Origin: Methylohalobius crimeensis 10Ki
GTDB taxonomy: Bacteria; Pseudomonadota; Gammaproteobacteria; Methylococcales; Methylothermaceae
Assembly: GCF_000421465.1 (NCBI RefSeq)
Contig: NZ_ATXB01000001.1
Location: 992,001 to 1,056,000, forward strand
Direction: 5' to 3'
DNA length: 64,000 bases
Shown here: one piece after another, positions 46,973 to 55,493 of the stretch
Layout of the letters: each line of letters opens with the position of its first letter
How positions within the stretch are numbered: the stretch's first letter is position 1
Translations under genes and position numbers: made by a program
Notes under the pieces: generated by a model
Told to the model about the DNA's origin: nothing
Seen by the model: only the letters and a program-made list of their open reading frames with translations
Database searches by the model: none

Positions 46973-48576
46973 GGCTTTTCCTCTTTCAGGTAACGCTCGA
47001 TGTCTTCCTTGGAAAAGCCGACTTCCTTGGCCACCCGATCGGCGTGGCTGACCCGGGAAATGCCGTCGATGAGACGATGGGTGGGACGGTCGCCGACGAA
47101 TTCCACCTGCTTGGGTTGCCCGATGTTCCGCTCGATGAGTTGGTCCACCAGTTCGTGATTGTGGGTGACCAGGAGGCTGGTCCCTCCCTTTTTGTGAAAA
47201 CCCTCCATGATGTCGGAAGAAATCTTCAAGCGCTCTTCGTAGGTGGTGCCCTCGGCCAGTTCATCCAGGATCACCAAGCTTTTGGGGGTGGTGGCCAGGA
47301 AAATCCGCTTGGTATGCTTGAGCTCGGTGGCGAAGCGGCCTTCCCGATCGCTCAGATGGCTGATTTCCGGCGCTTGGTAGAAGATCCGGTCGGCCACCGT
47401 CAAACGCGCTTCCCTGGCCGGCACGAAGCCTCCGATCTGGGCGAGCAATTGAGATTGGGCCAAGGTCTTGCAGAAGGCGGTCTTGCCGCCGCTGTTGGGG
47501 CCGGTGATGAAGGTGAGGCGGTGCGTGTCCAGGTCGATGTCGTTGGGCACATAGTCGGGATTGGCCTTTCCCAGAATCGGGTTGCGCAGATCCCGACCGA
47601 GGAAGCGGTGGTGGCCGTCGTCGAGCATCTCCGGAAGGCAGGTGGGATGACCGAAGTCATCGGCAAAACGCAGGAAACTCAGCAGTTCGTCCAGATAGCC
47701 CAGCGCCTCCAACAGACTATGAACTTCGGTCGCTTCCCGGAAAGTCTTGCGCAAGGGATAGATAAAACGATCCCGGTCGTAGGTGCCCACGATGGGGGTA
47801 TAGACCGCGCCCAAGGGAAGCAGAAACAGCCAGGCAACGCCGAGTGCCGGGCGGGACAGGTTCAACAGCGCCGGCAGCCCCGTCCAAGCGAGCAGAAGGC
47901 CGCCCACGCCGGCGGCGATCAAGCCCGGTTTAAACAGGGAAGGGCGGAAGCGGATTGCCGGCAGCCAGCCCTTTTCCGCCTTCGTCAACAGGCGTTTCTC
48001 GGTCCGGTAGGCCGGTCCTTGCATCAGGGCGTGGCTGCGGCTGGCGGCGAAATCGGTCAGGGTGGCGATCAAGGTTTTGAGGTAGGGGCTTTGCGCGGTC
48101 GGCAGCTGCTTTGCCCGGTCGACCGTTTCCAGGATGAAACGGGTCCCGTTGAGATAGGCCTCGTAGCCGAATCCCTTGATTTCCCGGGAATTGACCGGCG
48201 TCCCGGCGAGCCCTAGGAAAAACGCGTAAAGGAGTTTGTAGAATTCGCTCTCCCGCTCGGGATGGGCGGCGTTCTCGACCAATCGTTCCAGATCTCGGCG
48301 CAGCCCGTCGTTGGCCTGGAGTTCGCGCAATGCCTCCTGCTTGGCGCGAATCAGATCGATGTCGGTCAAAGGGTTGGTCAGGGAACGGTGCAGGGTGGCC
48401 TGACCGATTAGCGTGCGGGTGCCGTCGACGGCGTCGAACAGGGCTTCCACCTCCATGGTATCGGCGGTGGCGGGATCCAAGCCCCCCGCTTCGCTGGGCC
48501 GGGACGCTTTAACTTCGGCCCCCTCCTGCCACTGGCTGAGAAAAGGGGAATAATGATTGGAGAGCTTTTCGAGCAT
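46969..48576 (-). CDS. Membrane-anchored MutS-like ATPase
   Basis: 535 residues from the ATG at 48576. The C-terminal MutS domain V has Walker A GPNSGGKT (359-366), Walker B LVILDELAEGTTYEE and the dimer His region LLVTHNHELV. Mismatch-recognition (domain I) and connector domains are absent. Two strongly hydrophobic segments lie in the middle (about 217-240 and 243-264), so it is probably membrane-bound, unlike mismatch-repair MutS. The core domain (about 40-210) is helical. A role in canonical mismatch repair is unlikely; function is unknown. It follows the nucleotidyltransferase by 14 bp. Confidence 0.85.
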   Translation of the reverse strand: MLEKLSNHYSPFLSQWQEGAEVKASRPSEAGGLDPATADTMEVEALFDAVDGTRTLIGQATLHRSLTNPLTDIDLIRAKQEALRELQANDGLRRDLERLVENAAHPERESEFYKLLYAFFLGLAGTPVNSREIKGFGYEAYLNGTRFILETVDRAKQLPTAQSPYLKTLIATLTDFAASRSHALMQGPAYRTEKRLLTKAEKGWLPAIRFRPSLFKPGLIAAGVGGLLLAWTGLPALLNLSRPALGVAWLFLLPLGAVYTPIVGTYDRDRFIYPLRKTFREATEVHSLLEALGYLDELLSFLRFADDFGHPTCLPEMLDDGHHRFLGRDLRNPILGKANPDYVPNDIDLDTHRLTFITGPNSGGKTAFCKTLAQSQLLAQIGGFVPAREARLTVADRIFYQAPEISHLSDREGRFATELKHTKRIFLATTPKSLVILDELAEGTTYEERLKISSDIMEGFHKKGGTSLLVTHNHELVDQLIERNIGQPKQVEFVGDRPTHRLIDGISRVSHADRVAKEVGFSKEDIERYLKEEKP

Positions 48577-48590
48577 GGCCGCGTTCCTCC

Positions 48591-49523
48591 TCAAGATGGG
48601 ATGACTTTGATGTATTCTTCGGGCGCCTCCCGGCTGGTGCCGATGACGATTCGGCGTTCCCCGTCGGAGGCTTGTTCCAGGTGACCGGAAATTTCCACCC
48701 GTTCCCCCGCTTCGGCTTGGCCCAGATAAGTGGCGGTGAAACACAAGGCAAGGGGAATCTCCGGGTGGTCGAGACGATAGCGGGCGGGGGTGGCGAAAGC
48801 GCCCTCGGCATCGATGACGGGGGCGCGGATACGGGTGCGCCCCAATTTGCACCATAGACGGGGATCGGCATCCATGGAATTTTCCTCCATCAGAATCAGA
48901 TCGAATTTGGTTCCGTCGATGGCGCCCTTGTTGTACTTTCGCTGTTCGTGCCAAAGGTATTCGTCAAAGCTCAAAGCGCACCCGCGGCGCTGGTAGGTGG
49001 CTCGCCACAGCGCCCGGTCGGGTGCTTGCAACCATCCGTGGGCGAAGCCGTCGCGGACGATGCGGCGGGCCTGTTCGAACGGTTCGCGGCCGTAAACCAC
49101 CAGGTCCAGGTCGGAAGCTTCGTGCTGCAGACCGATCAACAGCGAACCGGTCACTCCCAGCTGTTCGCTGGAAAGTCCTTCCACCTCGAACAGATCCACC
49201 AATCGCTGCAATTTGTCGATTAGCGGCTCGGTGGCGGGACGGTCCAGCAATTCCCGCAGGCGTTGGCGCGGGCATAGATGGGTTTCGACCGCATTGATGG
49301 GCACGGCGTGCAGGAGCGCGTCTCTACGCGGAGAGTAGTAAAGATACCGGGGATAGCGGGTCCGCAAGATCGCTTCCGCTTCATGGGTGGTGACTTTGCG
49401 AAGTCCGGCGGGCGTGGGGGCGTAACGCAGGCAGGCGACGACGCGCCCCGCCTCGGTTTCGTTCAAGGTGACGGCGAAAACCAGTCCTTCCCGGGTGATG
49501 ATGAAATCACGAGCCTGAAACAT
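48591..49523 (-). CDS. Predicted nucleotidyltransferase (COG1665-like)
   Basis: 310 residues. The central pol-beta-type motif GVTGSLLIGLQHEASDLDLV gives GS at 126-127 and metal-binding Asp138 and Asp140. The N-terminal region (about 1-90) has RYPRYLYYSP and the C-terminal part ends with a beta-rich segment (about 245-305). It resembles uncharacterised nucleotidyltransferases I associate with archaea (COG1665). The target could be a tRNA, a nucleotide or a protein. It is the first gene of the run of packed minus-strand genes down to fetB. Confidence 0.68.
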   Translation of the reverse strand: MFQARDFIITREGLVFAVTLNETEAGRVVACLRYAPTPAGLRKVTTHEAEAILRTRYPRYLYYSPRRDALLHAVPINAVETHLCPRQRLRELLDRPATEPLIDKLQRLVDLFEVEGLSSEQLGVTGSLLIGLQHEASDLDLVVYGREPFEQARRIVRDGFAHGWLQAPDRALWRATYQRRGCALSFDEYLWHEQRKYNKGAIDGTKFDLILMEENSMDADPRLWCKLGRTRIRAPVIDAEGAFATPARYRLDHPEIPLALCFTATYLGQAEAGERVEISGHLEQASDGERRIVIGTSREAPEEYIKVIPS

Positions 49524-49613
49524 GAATCAGATTATACCGGCATTGAGGTACGTCTTATTAGTTGAAGATTTTTTTAACTGAGGGGTTGAGCAAAACACGT
49601 TGAAGTGTTGAAA

Positions 49614-49650
49614 TTTGTCAGCATTTTTGACAAAAATTGTCGTTGACAAA
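49614..49650 (+). promoter_or_regulatory. Tandem palindromic enhancer-like sites
   Basis: TTTGTCA-N7-TGACAAA at 49614-49634 and TTGTC-GTT-GACAA at 49637-49649. Half-sites TGTCA/TGACA occur four times in 35 bp. They lie about 60-90 bp upstream of a sigma-54 promoter, the usual place for enhancer-binding-protein sites. The same TGTCA-N7-TGACA layout recurs at 50016-50032. Confidence 0.65.
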
Positions 49651-49705
49651 CAACTACTACAACGTGATCGGTTTATCTCTTTGATTTAAGAGAATTTCCT
49701 GTGCC

Positions 49706-49721
49706 TGGCACAGGGAATGCA
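49706..49721 (+). promoter_or_regulatory. Sigma-54 promoter of the 59-residue gene
   Basis: TGGCACAGGGAATGCA has the full TGGCAC -24 box and a -12 GC exactly 10 bp after the GG. RNA would start near 49732, leaving a leader of about 34 nt before the ATG at 49766. It overlaps an 8-bp inverted repeat CCTGTGCC/GGCACAGG (49699-49715). Confidence 0.8.
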
Positions 49722-49765
49722 GAGATAAGCCCAAAGTCCGCTATTTTTGAGAGGAGGACCCAATC

Positions 49766-49945
49766 ATGAATCGTCGCATTCAGACTCTGATCCGCTCTTT
49801 TCAAGGTTATGCCTACGAAGTGGCCGGTATGATCACCGCTTATTTCGACGATCCGGATCAAGCGCGCGCTTGCGCCGATCGGATCTCCGCCGAGTGGCGC
49901 AAACCGGTGGAAGTTTCAGGCACCAGTCTGATCGTGGTTTTGTGA
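49766..49945 (+). CDS. Unrecognised 59-residue protein, sigma-54 controlled
   Basis: MNRRIQTLIRSFQGYAYEVA begins a 59-residue frame. A strong ribosome site (GAGGAGG, 49751-49757) lies 8 nt upstream of the ATG. The protein has a basic N-terminus, a central acidic segment (FDDPDQARACADRI) with a single Cys, and a C-terminal hydrophobic beta-strand (GTSLIVVL). No signal peptide or membrane helix is evident. The promoter, palindromes and ribosome site argue that it is real although it is short and flanked by non-coding DNA. I do not recognise it. Confidence 0.72.
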   Translation: MNRRIQTLIRSFQGYAYEVAGMITAYFDDPDQARACADRISAEWRKPVEVSGTSLIVVL

Positions 49946-49976
49946 AGCAGCTGTTTTTCCGCCGCAAAACGGAACA

Positions 49977-50040
49977 GGCGACACTGAGCATATCGCGCCG
50001 TGTCGCCTTCCCAACTGTCAATTTTTTTGACACGCCAGTT
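49977..50040. promoter_or_regulatory. Hairpin and third TGTCA-N7-TGACA site after the 59-residue gene
   Basis: GGCGACAC (49977-49984) pairs with GTGTCGCC (50000-50007). Then TGTCA (50016-50020), seven A/T bases and TGACA (50028-50032) repeat the architecture of the upstream site, inside a wider AACTG/CAGTT inverted repeat (50013-50017 and 50036-50040). The first hairpin could end the small transcript; the second may be another regulator site. Confidence 0.55.
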
Positions 50041-50102
50041 TGCCGAAACGCCGGCTCCGTTTGCCGACAAAGCTTGGAGAGAGCGGTTTCCGATTTCCGA
50101 AC

Positions 50103-51128
50103 TTAGCCAGCGAGTCGGACTTTTTCCGCGATCGCTTCAGCCATTTCCGGGGTAGAGCAGATGGAGCCGGGTTTCAGATCCGCGGTGACGTGTTTGCCTT
50201 CCCGGATCACTTCGCGAACCGCCTGTTCGATCCGGCGCGCCGCGGCTTGTTCGCCGAGATGGTCGAGCATCATGACCGTGGCAATGATCATGGCGGTGGG
50301 ATTGGCGATATTTTTGCCGGCGATGTCCGGCGCACTGCCGTGAACCGGTTCGAACATCGCCGCTTCCCGGCCGATGTTGGCGCCGGCGACCAGTCCCAGT
50401 CCTCCCACGAGGCCCGCGGCCAGATCCGATAGGATGTCACCGAACAGGTTGGTGGTGACGATCACGTCGAACTGGTCCGGGTGCATCGCCATCTGCATGG
50501 CGCAGGCATCGACGATGCGATCCTCGAACTCGATCTCCGGATACTTCTGCGCCACTTCCCGTCCGATTTCCAGAAACAGCCCCGAGGTGCATTTGAGAAT
50601 GTTGGCCTTGTGCACCGCGGTGACTTTTTTACGCCCGGTTTGCCGAGCGTAGCGGAAGGCGTGCTCGATGATCCGTTCGCAACCGCTGCGAGTGACCACG
50701 GCGATGCTCTCGGCCGCGATGGTCTTGCCTTCGGCCTTGATGTAATGCTCGATGCCCGCGTACAGACCTTCGGTGTTTTCCCGTACCGTGACCAGGTTGA
50801 CATTGCCGTAACGGGTTTGCGTTCCCTCGAAGGACAGGGCCGGCCGGACATTGGCGTAGAGGTCGAATTCCTGGCGCAGGGTCACGTTGACGCTGCGATA
50901 ACCGCCGCCCACGGGCGTCGTCAAGGGTGCCTTGAGGGCGGCCCGGTTGCGGCGGAACGAGTCCAGGGTCGCATCCGGCAGGGGGGTGTCGTGCCGGTCC
51001 ACGGCACTCATGCCGGCCAGTTGCCGGTCCCACTGGATAGGGGCGCCGGCCGCTTCGACGACTTGGACGGCGGCTTCGGTGATTTCCGGGCCGATGCCGT
51101 CGCCGGGAATCAGCGTCACAGTATGCAT
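50103..51128 (-). CDS. NAD-dependent isocitrate dehydrogenase-type enzyme
   Basis: 341 residues of the isocitrate/isopropylmalate dehydrogenase family. GDGIGPEITEAAVQVVE starts the nucleotide-binding half. Substrate residues are in VGGGYRSVNVTLRQEFDLYANVRP-type stretches (about 70-100) and VRENTEGLYAGIEH. Metal-binding Asp residues are in FGDILSDLAAGL, and the cofactor loop is PVHGSAPDIAGK. The short length and this loop suggest the NAD-linked isocitrate enzyme and not leuB or the long NADP type. Oxidises isocitrate to 2-oxoglutarate. The Fae paralogue lies 55 bp upstream on the same strand. Confidence 0.85.
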   Translation of the reverse strand: MHTVTLIPGDGIGPEITEAAVQVVEAAGAPIQWDRQLAGMSAVDRHDTPLPDATLDSFRRNRAALKAPLTTPVGGGYRSVNVTLRQEFDLYANVRPALSFEGTQTRYGNVNLVTVRENTEGLYAGIEHYIKAEGKTIAAESIAVVTRSGCERIIEHAFRYARQTGRKKVTAVHKANILKCTSGLFLEIGREVAQKYPEIEFEDRIVDACAMQMAMHPDQFDVIVTTNLFGDILSDLAAGLVGGLGLVAGANIGREAAMFEPVHGSAPDIAGKNIANPTAMIIATVMMLDHLGEQAAARRIEQAVREVIREGKHVTADLKPGSICSTPEMAEAIAEKVRLAG

Positions 51129-51183
51129 AGGGTTGTTCTCCGGAGGTTGGAAACGAAGTGGGACGAGACAGGCCGCGGATCAC

Positions 51184-51735
51184 TCACCACAAGGATTCTC
51201 CTGTGACCGGGTCGTACATTTCATGATGGATTTTCTTCCGGTTGGCGATCAACTCGTCGATCCCGGGTTCGTCGTTGAGGGCGCGCTTGAGCGCCAGCTT
51301 GGTCGCTTCGTAATTGGTCCGATAAAGATCTTTTTTGTCCGGGTTTTCCTGGACGCCGCACTCTGGATCGAGCCACACGTTGACGATGATGCACATCTCG
51401 TTGGCCCATTCCTTGGGAATCACGCCGTCGATGACGCTGTCCAGCACCGCGTCGGCGACCGCCGATTGCACCACCCCGAAAAACAGGGAAATGTAGGCGG
51501 TGTTTTTCATGGTGACTTTGGGCACCATCAGCGTGGCCGGCTTGACCTGCTGGTTGCAGGCGCGGATGGCGAACAGGCGGGTATGGCCTTCGGTTTGCCC
51601 CATCAGGGTCGCAAAGGCGGTGCCCACCGGACCGTTGGCGGCCCCCAGGACGATTTCGGGCATGGCGTCGGTGCCCTGATCCTCGCTGGCGAACACGGTG
51701 GCCTCGCCGGTCTTGAAAATCGGAATCTCGGACAT
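51184..51735 (-). CDS. Formaldehyde-activating enzyme (Fae) family paralogue
   Basis: 183 residues from the ATG at 51735, 9 nt after AAGGAG (an ATG at 51744 touches that site). Fae condenses formaldehyde with tetrahydromethanopterin. Shared landmarks are TAFATLMGQTEGHTRLFAIR, VKPATLMVPKVTMKN, FGVVQSAVADAVLDSV and NYEATKLALKRALN. Aligned by eye, the catalytic histidine of Fae (in AHID) is replaced by Met25 (AMPE). A divergent Fae2/Fae3-like paralogue is therefore likely; it may bind or sense the C1 carrier and not catalyse. Co-directional with the isocitrate dehydrogenase gene. Confidence 0.85.
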   Translation of the reverse strand: MSEIPIFKTGEATVFASEDQGTDAMPEIVLGAANGPVGTAFATLMGQTEGHTRLFAIRACNQQVKPATLMVPKVTMKNTAYISLFFGVVQSAVADAVLDSVIDGVIPKEWANEMCIIVNVWLDPECGVQENPDKKDLYRTNYEATKLALKRALNDEPGIDELIANRKKIHHEMYDPVTGESLW

Positions 51736-51891
51736 GTTTGGCATCTCCTTGTGATGTTGTGGGAATGAAAAAACAACCCCCTAGTATATCAATCAGTGGG
51801 GAATGAGGGGAACTTCAAAGCCATCGCCGATGGCGAGCGAATGAGATAGTGGTAAACTGCGAATATCCGATCATTTCAATACAGTTCGGTC

Positions 51892-52695
51892 ATGATTGAT
51901 TTTAATGCCGGCGTGACGAGGCTCGAGTCCGTCCGAGGGTTTCTCTTCGATCTGGACGGGGTTTTATACGTGGGCGGTCAGGTGATCGAAGGCGCCCGCG
52001 AAGCGCTCGAATGCATCCGCGAGGCGGGGTACGGGTGCCGCTTCATCACCAACACCAGCACTCTTTCCCTGGCCTCTCTTCAGGGTAAATTGAATGCGCT
52101 GGGGTTCGATATTCCGCGCGAAGAGATCATCAGCGCCCCCCAGGCGGTGTTGCTTTACCTTCAGTCGTGCGACGATCCGCTCTGCCACCTTCTTTTGGCC
52201 GAGGACGTGAAGTGCGATTTCGCAGCTTTCCGACAATCCGATACCCATGCCGATTACGTGGTGGTCGGGGATATCGGCGAGAGGTGGAATTACGCCGTCC
52301 TAAACCGGGCTTTTCGGCTTCTGATAGAAGGCGCGGCGTTGATTGCGGTGCATAAGAATCGATTCTGGCGGACCGAGGAAGGGTTGCAAATGGATCTGGG
52401 CGGTTTTGTCGCGGCTTTGGAATACGCCGGCGCCAAACAAGCCCAAATTATCGGCAAGCCCTCGCCGGCGTTTTTCGAATTGGCGTTGCAGGACCTGGGG
52501 CTTCCAGCCGACCAGGTGGCCATCGTGGGCGATGACATCGATGCGGACATCGGTGGCGGCCAGGCATCGGGTTTGTCCGGCATTTTGGTCAAGACGGGAA
52601 AATACCGGGAGGACTATGTCCGCGCCGTTTCCGTTCGACCCGACGGGATCATCGACTCGATTCGCGACTTGCCGCAAGTGTTGGGGATCCCATGA
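51892..52695 (+). CDS. HAD-superfamily phosphatase (HDHD2/NagD-like)
   Basis: 267 residues. Motif I is GFLFDLDGVLYVGG, motif II FITNTSTLS, the Lys is in IIGKPSPAFFELAL, and motif IV is IVGDDIDADIGGGQ. A C2-type cap (about 85-180) places it with NagD, HDHD2 and LHPP phosphatases. Substrate is unknown. Its end overlaps the guanine deaminase start by 4 bp, so the two are probably co-expressed. Confidence 0.88.
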   Translation: MIDFNAGVTRLESVRGFLFDLDGVLYVGGQVIEGAREALECIREAGYGCRFITNTSTLSLASLQGKLNALGFDIPREEIISAPQAVLLYLQSCDDPLCHLLLAEDVKCDFAAFRQSDTHADYVVVGDIGERWNYAVLNRAFRLLIEGAALIAVHKNRFWRTEEGLQMDLGGFVAALEYAGAKQAQIIGKPSPAFFELALQDLGLPADQVAIVGDDIDADIGGGQASGLSGILVKTGKYREDYVRAVSVRPDGIIDSIRDLPQVLGIP

Positions 52696-54017
52696 GTACG
52701 GTGTATCTGGGTACCGTCGCCCATCTGCAGGGCGATCCCTTCGCCGCGTCCGGCGCGTTGGAAATCATCGAGCGGGGTGCCTTGTGGGTGGGAGACGACG
52801 GTCGCATCGTGGCGGTGGGCGAGCGGGACGCCATTTTGCCGCGCCTGCCTGCTTCCGTCGGGCGGGTGGAGTACCGTGAAGGTTGGATCCTGCCGGGCCT
52901 GATCGACGCCCACCTCCATTTTCCCCAATATTACGCCGTGGCCGCTCCCAATCGGGGCTTGCTGCGCTGGCTGCGAGAGACCATCTTCCCGGCGGAGGCG
53001 GCATTTCGGGATCGAGCCTACGCGGCCCGGGTTGCGGACAAGCTGATATGGCATTTGCTACGCGGCGGTGTCACTTGCGCCATGGTGTTCGGTTCCCAGT
53101 TTCTCGATGCCACCGAAGCCCTCTTCGAAGCCGCCGGCCGGGGAGGGGTGCGCCTGATCGCCGGGGTCACCGTCATGGATAGGGACGGTCCGGAGGAGTT
53201 GTTGACCGATCCGGAGACGGTCTATCGGAGCAGCGAAGCCTTCATCCGCCGTTATGCCGGTCACCCGCGGCTCCATTATGCTTTGACCCCGCGTTTTGCC
53301 CTGACCAGTTCGGTCGAACTCATGGAGGCTTTGGGGGCTCTGAAAAAGCGGTATCCCCAAGTGTATCTTCAGACCCATATCAACGAAACCCGGGAGGAGA
53401 TCGCCGCCGTGGCCCGGGATTTTCCTCAAGCTTCCCATTATCTGGATGTGTACGACCGCTTCGGCTTGTTGGGCGACAAAACGATTTTGGCCCATAACAT
53501 TCATCCCGGGGAGATGGAATTGGCGCGCTTGGCCGAGAGCGGCTGCGGAATATGCCATTGCCCCAGCAGCAATCTGTTTTTGGGAAGCGGTTTGTTCCCG
53601 CTCGAACGCCATCTGGAACACGGCGTCCCCCTGGCCATAGGAACCGATATCGGTGCGGGCCTCAATTTCTCGGTGTGGGGGGAGTTGGCGGAGGCCCATA
53701 AGGTTCAGCGTCTCCGGTCGGTTTCTCTGGATGCCGGTCAGCTTCTCTATTGGGTGACCTTGGGAGCGGCCCGGGCGTTGGGATTGGATCGGGAAATCGG
53801 CAATTTCGAAGCGGGAAAATGGGCCGACTTCTGGGTGTTGGCGCCGAATGACGACGACTATCTGAACGAGCGCTTGCAGCGCTGCCGCGACCTGGAAGAT
53901 GCCTTGTTCGTGCTCATGCATTTGGCCGCCCGGTCCCCGTCACGCGCCACCTACGTGGCCGGGAAGGCGCTTGGCGGCAGTTTCCAAAACCATGGGCGGG
54001 GTCCGGCGCGGAAGTGA
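52692..54017 (+). CDS. guaD: Guanine deaminase
   Basis: 441 residues of the zinc amidohydrolase superfamily. Hydrolyses guanine to xanthine and ammonia in purine salvage and degradation. Metal ligands are visible in DAHLHFPQYYA (about 71-81), QTHINETREE, HNIHPGEMELARLAESG and GTDIGAGLNFS. The segment CHCPSSNLFLGSG is characteristic of GuaD. The stop codon directly abuts the stop of the convergent glgA. Confidence 0.92.
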   Translation: MSTVYLGTVAHLQGDPFAASGALEIIERGALWVGDDGRIVAVGERDAILPRLPASVGRVEYREGWILPGLIDAHLHFPQYYAVAAPNRGLLRWLRETIFPAEAAFRDRAYAARVADKLIWHLLRGGVTCAMVFGSQFLDATEALFEAAGRGGVRLIAGVTVMDRDGPEELLTDPETVYRSSEAFIRRYAGHPRLHYALTPRFALTSSVELMEALGALKKRYPQVYLQTHINETREEIAAVARDFPQASHYLDVYDRFGLLGDKTILAHNIHPGEMELARLAESGCGICHCPSSNLFLGSGLFPLERHLEHGVPLAIGTDIGAGLNFSVWGELAEAHKVQRLRSVSLDAGQLLYWVTLGAARALGLDREIGNFEAGKWADFWVLAPNDDDYLNERLQRCRDLEDALFVLMHLAARSPSRATYVAGKALGGSFQNHGRGPARK

Positions 54018-55493
54018 CTAGACGCTGAGCCCGGTTTTGGGGCGAGCCTCGAGGTCGTCCAGGGCTTGCTTGTAGAGTCGGTGGTATTCGGCGGCGCTCC
54101 GTTTCCAGGAGAAATCTTGGGCCATTCCGGTTTGCTGCAAATCGCGCCAGGTGTCTTTTTGGCTGTAGAGCAGCCAAGCCCGTTTGACCGCTTCCTGGAA
54201 GGCGCCGCCGACGGGCTGGCTGAAGCCGATGCCGGTGGCGGTATGATTGTCCAATCGGTCGGGCGTGGCATCCACCACCGTATCCGCAAGTCCCCCCGTA
54301 CGGTGGACGACGGGTACCGTACCGTAGCGCTGGCTATACATTTGGTTGAGGCCGCAAGGTTCGAACCGCGATGGCATGAGAAAGATATCCGCCCCGGCCT
54401 CGACCAGGTGAGACAAAGGTTCGTCGAAGCCGATATGGACCGCCACCCGGTCGGGATAGCGGCGCGACCAATAAAACAAGCCATGCTCGAAGTCGCTGTT
54501 GCCGCTGCCGAGAAACACGAATTGGAGCGGGTAATCGATCAAATGGGTGAGCGACTGCAGAATCAGATCGATTCCTTTTTGCGGCACCAGTCGGCTGATG
54601 AAAGCCAACAGCGGCGTGTCGGGTTCCTGGGGAAGTTTGAAGCGGTTTTGCAGGGCGGCCTTGCTGAGCGATTTCTGTCGCAGCGAATCGCGGTCGTAGA
54701 CATGGGGAATCCAGGGGTCGGTGGCCGGATTCCATTTGTGGGTGTCGATGCCGTTCAAAATGCCGGAGAGGTGTTCTTTGCGTGCCTTAAGCACGCCTTC
54801 CAGGCCGCAGCCGAAAGCCGGCGTTTGGATTTCCTTGGCATAAGTGGGGCTGACGGTGTTGATTCGATCGGCGTACATCAATCCCCCCTTGATGAAAGAC
54901 AGCTGGCTATGGAATTCCAGTCCGTCCATATGCCATAAAGAGCGGGGGAGTCTCAGTTGGGAAAAAACCGCCGGGGGAAAAACGCCTTGATAGGCCAGGT
55001 TGTGAATGGTGAACACGGTGGCCGGTCGCGTTTTCTCCTGGGAGAGAAGTGCCGGCACCAGCCCGGTTTGCCAGTCGTTGCAATGGACCACGTCCGGTTG
55101 CCAGTCGAGACCGAGCCGATCCAAAGCCAGATGAAAGCCCGCCCAGCAAAAACCGCCGAAACGCTCGGCATTGTCCGGCCAGGGCTCTCCCTCCGGGCTC
55201 AAATAGGGGTTCTCGAGGCGATCGAACCAAGGAGGGACGTCCAGGAGCCACACCGGCATGGCGATATCGGGAAGGGTGGCGTCCAATAAAGTGGCGGGAC
55301 GATCCAAAAGATCAAATTCCGCCACCGGATTCAGGTCGGTGCATTGCGCTTTGGCTTGGGGATAGGCGGGCAACAGTACCCGTACGTCGTGGTCCAGTTC
55401 GCGCAAGGCTTGAGGAAGGCTGCCCGCCACGTCCGCCAGGCCGCCGGTTTTGATCAGAGGATGCAGTTCGCTGGCGAGGAAAAGGATGTTCAC
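54018..55493 (-). CDS. glgA: Glycogen synthase
   Basis: 491 residues, GT5. Transfers glucose from ADP-glucose to the non-reducing end of glycogen. The ADP-binding [16 protein letters not shown] is at residues 15-30. The C-terminal [20 protein letters not shown] contains the catalytic Glu, and RTGGLADTV follows. The start overlaps the glgB stop by 4 bp (ATGA), so glgB-glgA is one unit. Confidence 0.96.
   Translation of the reverse strand: MNILFLASELHPLIKTGGLADVAGSLPQALRELDHDVRVLLPAYPQAKAQCTDLNPVAEFDLLDRPATLLDATLPDIAMPVWLLDVPPWFDRLENPYLSPEGEPWPDNAERFGGFCWAGFHLALDRLGLDWQPDVVHCNDWQTGLVPALLSQEKTRPATVFTIHNLAYQGVFPPAVFSQLRLPRSLWHMDGLEFHSQLSFIKGGLMYADRINTVSPTYAKEIQTPAFGCGLEGVLKARKEHLSGILNGIDTHKWNPATDPWIPHVYDRDSLRQKSLSKAALQNRFKLPQEPDTPLLAFISRLVPQKGIDLILQSLTHLIDYPLQFVFLGSGNSDFEHGLFYWSRRYPDRVAVHIGFDEPLSHLVEAGADIFLMPSRFEPCGLNQMYSQRYGTVPVVHRTGGLADTVVDATPDRLDNHTATGIGFSQPVGGAFQEAVKRAWLLYSQKDTWRDLQQTGMAQDFSWKRSAAEYHRLYKQALDDLEARPKTGLSV

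Noticed and set aside
49614-49634. NifA upstream activator site
   Set aside because: NifA sites are TGT-N10-ACA; these palindromes read TGT-N11-ACA in both good copies, so a different activator is more likely.
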